A DNA stretch of 8,225 nucleotides from Bacillota bacterium (GTDB lineage Bacteria; Bacillota; Clostridia; Lachnospirales; Lachnospiraceae), in NCBI GenBank assembly GCA_023425485.1, contig JAFACO010000536.1:1-8225 (forward strand). The letters are read 5' to 3'. The stretch's first letter is position 1. Each line of letters starts with the position of its first letter. The notes beneath the pieces were generated by a model, which was not told where the DNA came from, searched no databases, and worked only from the letters and a program-made list of their open reading frames with translations. A program made the translations under genes and the position numbers. This document shows, one piece after another, positions 1-5,306 of the stretch.

Positions 1-75
1 CTCGGAGTAGATATAATTGATAGTGAATTTATTGAGAGCATTACAAGTGGGTATGACAAGACGGGAATGTTTTAA
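1..75 (+). CDS. C-terminal end of an upstream gene, possibly a TetR-family repressor
   Basis: The window opens inside a reading frame that runs 24 codons to a TAA at 73-75, ending in ITSGYDKTGMF. The start is outside the window, so the family cannot be established from sequence alone. I infer a TetR-type regulator from context only. It lies directly upstream of a drug- or peptide-exporter operon in the same direction, and the spacer carries a 13-base palindrome of the kind TetR-family repressors bind. A terminator hairpin follows, so it is probably a separate transcript from the exporter. It could equally be any unrelated protein. Confidence 0.45.
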   Translation, partial: LGVDIIDSEFIESITSGYDKTGMF

Positions 76-90
76 AAGCTTTCAAATCAC

Positions 91-121
91 AAAATGGCTG
101 TTATTATAACAGTCCATTTTT
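91..121 (+). terminator. Hairpin terminator after the upstream gene
   Basis: AAAATGG plus CTGTTA (91-103) pairs with TAACAG plus CCATTTT (107-120) around a TTA loop, with one bulged T at 113. The 3' arm ends in a run of five T. It lies 15 bases after the stop at 73-75. The stem is AU-rich at its base, so termination may be partial. Its 3' arm overlaps the likely -35 box of the next operon. Confidence 0.55.
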
Positions 122-134
122 AGCACATTATAAA
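106..134 (+). promoter_or_regulatory. Candidate promoter of the ABC exporter operon
   Basis: ATAACA at 106-111 (4 of 6 to the -35 consensus) and TATAAA at 129-134 (5 of 6 to the -10 consensus) are separated by 17 bases. Transcription would start near 141, inside the palindrome at 136-148, which is the expected layout for a repressed promoter. The weak -35 box makes this tentative. Confidence 0.42.
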
Positions 135-152
135 GACCGACAGTCGGTTTTT
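132..152. promoter_or_regulatory. TetR-type operator palindrome before the ABC operon
   Basis: ACCGAC (136-141) and GTCGGT (143-148) form a perfect inverted repeat around a central A. Symmetry continues outward as AAA/TTT at 132-134 and 150-152, with one mismatched pair (135/149). It sits just after the candidate -10 box and 8 to 18 bases before the ribosome binding site of the ATPase gene. Position and symmetry fit a repressor site for a TetR-family dimer, perhaps the product of the gene ending at 75. The binding protein is inferred, not shown. Confidence 0.62.
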
Positions 153-166
153 AACAAGGAGAAAAT

Positions 167-898
167 ATGAGTTTACGAACAGCAATACAAACAAACCATT
201 TGGTGAAGTGCTTTGGCAAAAATGAAGTTATTAAGGATTGTTCTATGTGTATCCAGCAAGGTACAATCTATGGCTTTCTTGGCGCAAACGGTGCAGGAAA
301 GACCACCATTTTTAAGCTACTGACTGGTTTACTGATATCCGATTCTGGTAGCATAGAAATATTGGGGACAGATATGCGAAAGAACCGTGATCGAATGCTT
401 TCTCAAATAGGAAGTTTAATTGAATCGCCTACCTTTTATGAGCATCTTTCGGCACGAAAAAACTTAGAAATTCACTTAGCCTATATGAATACTTCTGGAT
501 TTGGGGTTGAAAAAGCATTGCAAATGGTGGGACTATCTGATGTTGGAGAAAAAGCCGTTGCCAAGTTCTCACTAGGTATGCGACAGCGACTTGGAATCGC
601 CAGAGCATTGATTCATCAACCTAAGATTTTGATTTTAGATGAGCCGATTAACGGACTTGACCCTATGGGGATTAAATCGATGAGAGAATTATTTTTAATT
701 CTTACAAAAGAAAACGGTATGACAATTTTAATATCCAGTCATATCCTAGGTGAAATTGAACATATAGCAGATAAAATTGGTGTTATTGTTGATGGAAAAA
801 TGGTATGCGAATCTGATTTGGCGCAAATTAAAGCAGAACACAAAGGCAGTCTTGAGGATTATTTTTTTACCATCATGAGTGGAGGAAATCAGCTATGA
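167..898 (+). CDS. ABC transporter ATP-binding protein, LanF/BcrA type
   Basis: This 243-residue cytoplasmic nucleotide-binding subunit would power export, or membrane clearance, of a peptide antibiotic or similar hydrophobic compound through the permease encoded next. Visible motifs in order are Walker A GANGAGKTT (39-47), IGSLIESP (81-88) at the Q-loop, signature FSLGM (134-138), Walker B ILILDEP with Asp158 and catalytic Glu159, D-loop GLD (163-165) and switch His192. The Q-loop carries Glu86 instead of Gln, the E-loop variant known from lantibiotic-immunity LanF proteins such as NukF. The C-terminal SLEDYFF stretch is also common in BcrA-like ATPases. AAGGAG at 156-161 sets the ATG. The gene overlaps the permease by 4 bases (ATGA), so translation is probably coupled. 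The family is certain; the substrate is not. Confidence 0.93.
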   Translation: MSLRTAIQTNHLVKCFGKNEVIKDCSMCIQQGTIYGFLGANGAGKTTIFKLLTGLLISDSGSIEILGTDMRKNRDRMLSQIGSLIESPTFYEHLSARKNLEIHLAYMNTSGFGVEKALQMVGLSDVGEKAVAKFSLGMRQRLGIARALIHQPKILILDEPINGLDPMGIKSMRELFLILTKENGMTILISSHILGEIEHIADKIGVIVDGKMVCESDLAQIKAEHKGSLEDYFFTIMSGGNQL

Positions 899-1593
899 TA
901 GAACTTATTAAATTAGAATTACAGCGTATTAATTTACGCCCCTATCTCATCAGTAGCACTATTAGCGGCATTGTACTATTGGTATTCACCTACTTTATTG
1001 CTTATGTGGCACAGGTGGAACAAGAAGTACAATTTATGAACTATGAGAACATCTTTCTATTTACTGGTGCAATGAGTATTCTCATTTTTGGTGTTTTATC
1101 AGCAACCATGTATGAAAAATTGATTATTGAAGAGTATTATGGAAAACGGTTGGCATTACTCTTTTCTTATCCCGTGGGCCGCAAAAAAGCATTTTCAGCA
1201 AAAATATCGATTGTTTTCTTATTCGTGGTGCTATCCATGCTTCTCTGCACGATACTGCCAATTTTTGTTTTTACTGCTACTGAATCGTTCACCCCGATTG
1301 TATCGGATACTATGACGAGCGACATCTTGACAAAAGCAGTTGTCACTATAGTCGTTTCTTTAGTTGCAGTTAATGCAATCGGTTTATTGGCTATGCGCAT
1401 TGGGTTTATTAAAAAGTCCGTACCAGCTACGTTAATCAGTGCGTTTATCTTATCTGGTATTTATGGCAATATTTCGATTAAAAGTGCAGGAAATTATGTC
1501 TTTTCCTTGCTGATTATTGGAGTTTCCTTGCTTGCTATTTTAGCGGTATTTGTAACGTTGTCCCACAAAATCAATCATATGGAGGTAGAATAA
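895..1593 (+). CDS. ABC-2 type permease partner of the LanF/BcrA-like ATPase
   Basis: This 232-residue membrane protein has about six hydrophobic segments: roughly residues 17-40, 52-72, 104-128, 146-170, 174-192 and 200-224. The cytoplasmic stretch around residues 79-103 (EYYGKRLALLFSYPVGRKKA) resembles the coupling region seen in BcrB and LanE/LanG-type permeases, where a short helix after the second membrane segment contacts the ATPase. Length and layout fit a half-transporter that would act as a homodimer or with a second subunit. The start overlaps the ATPase stop in an ATGA junction, with GGAGG at 881-885 upstream. Only one full permease is present, whereas lantibiotic immunity operons usually have two, so BcrAB-like drug export is an equal possibility. 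Confidence 0.85.
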   Translation: MIELIKLELQRINLRPYLISSTISGIVLLVFTYFIAYVAQVEQEVQFMNYENIFLFTGAMSILIFGVLSATMYEKLIIEEYYGKRLALLFSYPVGRKKAFSAKISIVFLFVVLSMLLCTILPIFVFTATESFTPIVSDTMTSDILTKAVVTIVVSLVAVNAIGLLAMRIGFIKKSVPATLISAFILSGIYGNISIKSAGNYVFSLLIIGVSLLAILAVFVTLSHKINHMEVE

Positions 1594-1878
1594 ATGAAAC
1601 AGGATAAACTTTCTGAAGTCACAAGAAAAGCAATAGAGACACCCTTAGAATTTACACAAACACTTTTGGAAAAAGCAGAAAAAGTGCGAACACCTTCGCC
1701 AAGAGTTGATAAAATCGGACGGACTGTCGGTGCCTATATCGGTATCGGCTTGTTGTTGACAGGAACAGTTCAGCTATTTGTTGGTAAAATTCCGTGGGCA
1801 ATTGGAACAGCAGTTGCAGGAGGGGTCACGATAATATCAAATCTTATATATATTCATAGGGATAAAAAGCAAAAATAA
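1594..1878 (+). CDS. Small two-helix membrane protein of the ABC operon
   Basis: This is a 94-residue protein of no family I can name. Residues 1-43 are charged and helical in character (KAIETPLEFTQTLLEKAEK, then RTPSPRVDKIGR). Two hydrophobic segments follow at about 44-64 and 68-87, separated by the short turn VGKIPW, and the protein ends in a lysine-rich tail. This predicts a hairpin with both ends in the cytoplasm. Its ATG follows the permease TAA with no gap, and GGAGG at 1581-1585 lies inside the permease end, so it is translated with the exporter. A role as an accessory or immunity subunit is inferred only from this coupling. The stop is immediately followed, in the same frame, by recombinase-like sequence. 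Confidence 0.75.
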   Translation: MKQDKLSEVTRKAIETPLEFTQTLLEKAEKVRTPSPRVDKIGRTVGAYIGIGLLLTGTVQLFVGKIPWAIGTAVAGGVTIISNLIYIHRDKKQK

Positions 1879-1962
1879 TTACTCTATGGGTGCCCTAAAT
1901 GTGGCGGTCCGATGTATACCAACAAACACGCTTGGACAAATAAAGATGGTACCTGCAAGGAA
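1879..1962 (+). pseudogene. Fragment of a large serine recombinase zinc ribbon
   Basis: Directly after the stop of the 94-residue gene, the same frame reads LLYGCPKCGGPMYTNKHA and then WTNKDGTCKE. This matches the start of the zinc-ribbon domain of large serine recombinases (TnpX-like integrases of clostridial elements), in which a CPKCGG knuckle is followed by a basic segment ending KDGTYKE. The first two zinc cysteines are at 1891-1893 and 1900-1902. After KE the resemblance is lost; the frame runs on to a TAA at 2038-2040 as a hydrophobic string. There is no start codon, catalytic domain or second cysteine pair, so this is a scar about 28 codons long. It marks a former integrative element boundary or a recombination junction. 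Confidence 0.6.
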
Positions 1963-2036
1963 CACATAAAAATCTTTTATACCCTTGTACTGTTATTTTT
2001 CTTTATTGATTCTCCTGCTTTAATAAAAGCTACTAA

Positions 2037-2924
2037 TTAATCCCTCGCACTTTCGATTCGTCTTAGTTTCTCAGTGTCCCGCGCTGGAGATGAACCGAAG
2101 AAGCGAGAGTATTCTCGATTAAACTGTGAGGGGCTCTGGTAACCAACCTGATATGCGGCACTGGCTACTGCATAGCCTTCAAATGCCATGAGATTCCTAG
2201 CCTCCAAAAGTCTCAATTGCTTTTGAAATTGAATCGGGCTTAATCCCGTTGCCCGTTTAAACTGGCGGTGAAAGGTATTAATAGCCATTCCAGATTTAAA
2301 TGCGATTTCACCGATGTCTATTGACCTGGTATAGTTATCGCGAAGCCATTTTACAGTCTGAGTAATCTTATAGAAATTACTTTCTCGCAAGCCAAGCTGC
2401 CGCAGATACCATCCTTGTGGTCCTATCAGAGCACGATAAAGGATTTCACGTTCATATACTGGCGCGAGAGCTGGAATATCTCTTGGTGTTTTCATCAACC
2501 GTAATAAGCGTAGCCATGCCTCCATAAATTCAAGGTCAATTTCACAAGCTGCGAAATGTTCAGAAGCACTTGGTATTAGATCTTCTGGAATATCTCTTAA
2601 TAAACTCTGAAGAACATTCTGATTCAACTCAAGGCCAAGAGACATATAAGGGCGTCCATTACGGTCTGGGTGTACACTCGCCGTTACGGGAACATGGATC
2701 GGTAGCACATAATAGGAAGGTCCTTCCAGAGTAGTACTCTTCTCCCCAATGGAAAGAATCTTTGTTCCTTGTACTGTAAAACCAATCGTCGGCTTGTAGA
2801 GAGCTGCCAGTTGATGTTTGGGAATGTCTCCCCTAATCATACTTAGCTCGCGTACTCCAGTTTCAGTTGGTCGAGTGCCTGCTTTTTTCATTAAATTGAT
2901 AATTTCATCTAAAATTTTATTCAT
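2037..2924 (-). CDS. AraC-family transcriptional regulator with AraC_N sensor domain
   Basis: This 295-residue regulator probably activates the divergent dehydrogenase gene. The N-terminal half matches the AraC_N cupin-like sensor domain: FTVQGTKILSIGE (49-61), YYVLPIHVPVTASV (71-84), RPYMSLGLEL (91-100), then the linker APVYEREILYRALIGPQG (154-171). The C-terminal part is a full AraC double helix-turn-helix at about 189-286, with GEIAFKSGMAINTFHRQFK (205-223), TGLSPIQFQKQLRLLEAR (226-243) and VGYQSPSQFNREYSRFFG (260-277). The ligand is unknown; regulators of this architecture, such as YqhC, commonly control aldehyde or ketone reductases. The ATG has no close ribosome binding site. A TAG lies three codons upstream in frame, so no longer start is possible. 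AGGAAG lies about 20 bases upstream, before a tiny overlapping reading frame. Confidence 0.92.
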   Translation of the reverse strand: MNKILDEIINLMKKAGTRPTETGVRELSMIRGDIPKHQLAALYKPTIGFTVQGTKILSIGEKSTTLEGPSYYVLPIHVPVTASVHPDRNGRPYMSLGLELNQNVLQSLLRDIPEDLIPSASEHFAACEIDLEFMEAWLRLLRLMKTPRDIPALAPVYEREILYRALIGPQGWYLRQLGLRESNFYKITQTVKWLRDNYTRSIDIGEIAFKSGMAINTFHRQFKRATGLSPIQFQKQLRLLEARNLMAFEGYAVASAAYQVGYQSPSQFNREYSRFFGSSPARDTEKLRRIESARD

Positions 2925-2940
2925 ACATAAATTCTATCAT
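2917..2940 (-). promoter_or_regulatory. Seven-codon leader frame overlapping the start of the AraC gene
   Basis: On the minus strand AGGAAG (2950-2945) is followed by an ATG at 2940-2938 that encodes MIEFMYE and stops at 2919-2917. This frame overlaps the first 8 bases of the AraC gene. The AraC ATG at 2924 itself has no ribosome binding site within normal distance. The layout suggests that ribosomes load on the leader and re-initiate, giving low, coupled expression of the regulator. This is inference from spacing alone; the leader could be chance. Confidence 0.35.
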
Positions 2941-2975
2941 ATGACTTCCTATTTCTCAATACAATTCTAAAAGAT

Positions 2976-3060
2976 ATCGGCATTTTTAGGCTATTATCAC
3001 GACAAATACATGAGATAATTCACACTTTTTGAAATATAAATCGGTGGTTTTAGGCAATTA
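2976..3060. promoter_or_regulatory. Two direct repeats, likely AraC-family operator sites
   Basis: The copies at 2976-2996 and 3040-3060 agree at 17 of 21 positions, sharing ATCGG, TTTTAGGC and ATTA. They have the same orientation and are offset by 64 bases, close to six turns of the helix. Both lie in the 215-base spacer between the divergent AraC regulator and dehydrogenase genes. The near copy ends 10 bases before the candidate -35 box of the dehydrogenase, the usual position for an AraC-type activator. The far copy lies close to the regulator's own start and could serve autoregulation or looping. Confidence 0.62.
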
Positions 3061-3070
3061 CTTGGTGCTA

Positions 3071-3100
3071 TTGTATCTAGATTTTTTTAGCAGCTATGAT
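3071..3100 (+). promoter_or_regulatory. Candidate promoter of the divergent dehydrogenase gene
   Basis: TATGAT at 3095-3100 is a good -10 box. TTGTAT at 3071-3076 is a poor -35 box at 18-base spacing, as is common for activator-dependent promoters. Two identical ATCTAGATTT segments (3075-3084 and 3110-3119), each with a palindromic ATCTAGAT core, flank the -10 box 35 bases apart. The first overlaps the -35 box and the second lies just after the expected transcription start near 3107. They may be a second, repressing site pair. Confidence 0.5.
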
Positions 3101-3139
3101 TAAAATGGAATCTAGATTTAATACAAAAAGGAGGATCTC

Positions 3140-3895
3140 ATGAAAATTGCAATTGTAACAGGTGGTAGTAACGGCATTGGAAAAGCGACCGCACTTGAGC
3201 TTGGCAAGCGTGGAATTAGCGTAATTCTTACCTACAATTCCTATCAGGATAGGGCAGAAGCTGTCGTTAAGGAAATTGAGAAGAATGAAGGAGTTCGGGC
3301 TGTAGCACTGAAGTTGGATCTGACACAAATATCAACATTCGAAGGCTTCGTTCAGGATGTGAAAAAGGTCCTCAATGAAATTTGGAACAAGACAACTTTT
3401 AGTTACCTGGTTAATAATGGCGGTGTCGGTGGCCCAATGATGTTTGATGAGATGAGCGAAGAATATTTCGATAAGATCCTTAATACGAACTTCAAAGGAC
3501 CCGTTTTTTTAACACAACACCTTGTACGGTTCATGGAGGAGGCTGGTGCCATCGTAAACACCACGAGCACATCAAAGAACCAATCATTTCCGGGGTACTC
3601 CGCCTACGGCTCTTTAAAAGCAGCCTTATCATCTTGGACTCGTTACATTGCCAAAGAACTTGCACCGCATAAAATTCGGGTCAACGCAGTTTCTCCCGGT
3701 CCTACGCACAGCAATTTTGGCGATGGAGTATTCGATAAACATCCCGAATTCATCCAACCGCTGGCAGAGCAATCTGTATTTGGCAGAATCGGCCACCCCG
3801 AAGATCTTGCGAAGGTCATTGTAAACCTATTGTCCGAGGATTTCGGCTGGGTTACAGCCCAGGATATTGAAGTATCAGGCGGACATTTGCTATAA
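3140..3895 (+). CDS. Short-chain dehydrogenase/reductase (classical SDR)
   Basis: This 251-residue cytoplasmic NAD(P)-dependent oxidoreductase has normal length for classical SDRs. The cofactor motif TGGSNGIG is at 7-14, Asp60 is in the LDLT adenine pocket, and NNGG (92-95) replaces the usual NNAG. Asn117 (NTNFKG), Ser143 and Tyr156-x-x-x-Lys160 (YSAYGSLK) complete the catalytic tetrad. VSPGPT (184-189) and the C-terminal VSGGHLL are typical of the FabG-like branch. Absence of an acidic residue at the end of strand 2 (ILTYNS) would fit NADP use. AAGGAGG at 3128-3134 precedes the ATG by 5 bases. The gene is divergent from the AraC regulator, which probably controls it. The substrate is unknown; a reactive carbonyl compound or secondary alcohol is the likely class. 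Confidence 0.93.
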   Translation: MKIAIVTGGSNGIGKATALELGKRGISVILTYNSYQDRAEAVVKEIEKNEGVRAVALKLDLTQISTFEGFVQDVKKVLNEIWNKTTFSYLVNNGGVGGPMMFDEMSEEYFDKILNTNFKGPVFLTQHLVRFMEEAGAIVNTTSTSKNQSFPGYSAYGSLKAALSSWTRYIAKELAPHKIRVNAVSPGPTHSNFGDGVFDKHPEFIQPLAEQSVFGRIGHPEDLAKVIVNLLSEDFGWVTAQDIEVSGGHLL

Positions 3896-3982
3896 GAGAA
3901 GGATAAAAATTGCATGTGCTCAGTGCTTAATTTGCTTGCCATACACTCCTTTTGGATAAAAAGGTATTGATGACCGTGATCC

Positions 3983-4004
3983 AGGAAATTCTGAAGAATT
4001 TCCT
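3983..4004. repeat. Perfect 9-base-pair hairpin after the first dehydrogenase
   Basis: AGGAAATTC (3983-3991) and GAATTTCCT (3996-4004) pair perfectly around a TGAA loop. No T-run follows on the plus strand, so it is not a classic terminator for the gene ending at 3895, though it could protect the 3' end of its transcript. It lies within a short protein-like frame (3960-4010) that reads GIDDRDPGNSEEFPNI and then a stop, and so may also be a relic of coding sequence. Confidence 0.45.
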
Positions 4005-4010
4005 AATATA

Positions 4011-4060
4011 TAAAAAAGACCACTTATTTTCTCCCAAGAGGGATGATAACAAGTGGTCTT
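4011..4060 (-). terminator. Intrinsic terminator of the second dehydrogenase gene
   Basis: On the minus strand AAGACCACTT (4060-4051) pairs with AAGTGGTCTT (4025-4016). An inner TCCC/GGGA stem (4032-4035 with 4040-4043) is separated by an asymmetric internal loop, and the hairpin runs into TTTTTT (4017-4012). It lies 37 bases after the stop of the minus-strand gene at 4097. On the plus strand the T-run is only two bases, so any action on the convergent dehydrogenase would be weak. Confidence 0.82.
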
Positions 4061-4096
4061 AATGTGTATTATTGATCCTTGCGCAATGCCCATTAG

Positions 4097-4939
4097 CTAC
4101 TGTAAATTCGTTTCATCTTTTATTTTTCCAAAAATCAGCTTATAAACGATATCCACACCTTGTTCGGGAAGCAGTTCGAGCATCGCTAGGAGTCTACCTG
4201 TTCCGACTCTGTATCGCAGTTTAGGATGTCTGGCTTCCATTGCCCTAATCACTGTTTTTACCAGTCGACGAGGATCATTCTTTTGATTTAACTCCATCAC
4301 CATGAGCGGCTTCATTTTTGTAAGCAGCTTACTGTAGTACTTTGTTGTTGAAATTACCTTATCAAAATTCTTGTACACCTGCTGCGTTATGTTCGTTTCA
4401 TAAGAGCCGGGCTGAATCTTTATAACAGGGATACCCAAATAGATAAGTTCACGTCGGAGGCTGTCGTTGTAGGCATCGACCGCGTATTTAGACAATACAT
4501 AAGGACCGGCAAATGGCTGTGGGGTCATCCAACCTGACTCCGAACTACAATTGATAATCCTGCCATGACCTTTATAAATCATATCAAAAAAGGTTCGGTT
4601 CACCCTTGCCATACCTATCATATTAACGTTAAGCAGTTTTTCAATGGATTCCACGCTGTCGCCTTCAATAAGAGACGTAAAAGAAGTCAGCCCTGCGAAA
4701 TTCACAATTGCATCCAGCTTATTCGTATAGGATCTTATTATTTCAAGAGCAGCATCCACACTCTCCTGTTTTGTAACATCCAGTCGTACGGGAATGATAT
4801 TCACCAATTCCCCCAATCGCATTAGTTCAACTTCATTGGTACCGCCTGCAAACACTGTCCAATTTCCCAATCGAGATAGCTCTTTGACGCAAAGCGTACC
4901 AAGTCCGCCTGTCGCCCCTGTAAACACCGCATATTTCAT
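4097..4939 (-). CDS. Short-chain dehydrogenase, long form resembling retinol/steroid dehydrogenases
   Basis: This 280-residue SDR has the cofactor motif TGATGGLG at 7-14, Asp54 in RLDVT, NFAG (80-83, a NNAG variant), Asn106 in VNMIG, the serine pair at 132-133 in INCSSESG, and Tyr147-x-x-x-Lys151 in YVLSK. PGSYETNI (177-184) follows the active site. The C-terminal extension (about 190-280), with ending segment LLAMLELLPEQGVDIVYKLIFG, is longer than in the classical FabG type. It resembles the substrate-cap and hydrophobic tail of retinol or 17-beta-hydroxysteroid dehydrogenase-like SDRs, suggesting a bulky lipophilic substrate. GAGGTGA (minus strand, 4952-4946) is the ribosome binding site. 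It is not closely related to the other dehydrogenase here and is transcribed towards it from its own promoter and to its own terminator. Confidence 0.92.
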   Translation of the reverse strand: MKYAVFTGATGGLGTLCVKELSRLGNWTVFAGGTNEVELMRLGELVNIIPVRLDVTKQESVDAALEIIRSYTNKLDAIVNFAGLTSFTSLIEGDSVESIEKLLNVNMIGMARVNRTFFDMIYKGHGRIINCSSESGWMTPQPFAGPYVLSKYAVDAYNDSLRRELIYLGIPVIKIQPGSYETNITQQVYKNFDKVISTTKYYSKLLTKMKPLMVMELNQKNDPRRLVKTVIRAMEARHPKLRYRVGTGRLLAMLELLPEQGVDIVYKLIFGKIKDETNLQ

Positions 4940-4995
4940 GAGTTATCACCTCATTTCACTTTTTAGGATAAATCTCCCTTTGTCATTCTATTTCT

Positions 4996-5024
4996 ATTAT
5001 ACTAACAGCATTTTAATTACGCAA
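4996..5024 (-). promoter_or_regulatory. Promoter of the second dehydrogenase gene
   Basis: On the minus strand TTGCGT (5024-5019) and a perfect TATAAT (5001-4996) are separated by exactly 17 bases, placing the start of transcription near 4989, about 50 bases before the ATG. No clear operator palindrome overlaps it, so moderate constitutive expression is plausible. Confidence 0.7.
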
Positions 5025-5171
5025 CACCTTGTACGAATGCTTTACAACCCTTTATTTATCTAACGTTTCCCCTCCAGCAACCAAACCGTCTCCAAATAAC
5101 TTGAACTGTTAAAAAGTGCACCCTAGTAGGGCCTTGGTAAAAAGTCTTAGTGAAATAAATATTATTTGGTG

Positions 5172-5306
5172 CTATTTTCGAAGAGTTTGCTTCCACAACA
5201 GTGAGACATTAAAATATATTTTTAATACGCAAAGAAGAATCCCTTCTATAATAGAAAAAATCATTGTCATTGCAGACCACTTCCAAAGCATAGCGTAGGT
5301 GTATCC
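5172..5306 (-). pseudogene. Frame-shifted C-terminal segment of the serine hydrolase
   Basis: On the minus strand the frame one base out from the hydrolase's annotated frame reads 44 codons, from GYTYAMLWKWSAM through MTMIFSIIEGILL, and stops at 5174-5172. It contains a clear hydrophobic membrane segment with tryptophans at its edge. The in-frame end of the hydrolase from codon 440 on is hydrophilic and unlike a family C-terminus. Removing one base in the CTAAATTGG stretch (about 5305-5313) would join LPYL to IGYTYAML and restore a third helix. This is either a real frameshift mutation or a sequencing error in a short A/T run. Confidence 0.55.

Noticed and set aside
3643..3942. Open minus-strand frame of 99 codons opposite the end of the first dehydrogenase
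   Set aside because: It mirrors well-conserved SDR codons and lacks a ribosome binding site.
3970..4062. A 30-codon plus-strand frame starting MTVIQEILKN and spanning the hairpins between the dehydrogenases
   Set aside because: No ribosome binding site, and its second half is the inverted repeat of the minus-strand terminator, so the frame is a by-product of that structure.
3514..5037. Shared 14-base string CAACACCTTGTACG inside the first dehydrogenase gene and upstream of the second
   Set aside because: One copy is ordinary coding sequence (QHLVR). A single 14-base match in 8 kb is near chance level and no longer similarity surrounds it.
4794..5063. Open plus-strand frame of 89 codons across the start of the second dehydrogenase
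   Set aside because: It is the reverse complement of a conserved SDR N-terminus and its promoter. It has no ribosome binding site or recognisable composition.
5116..5145. CCCTAG-TAGGG inverted repeat considered as a terminator for the serine hydrolase
   Set aside because: Stem too short with almost no loop. The adjacent T-run on the minus strand is suggestive, but the structure cannot be supported.
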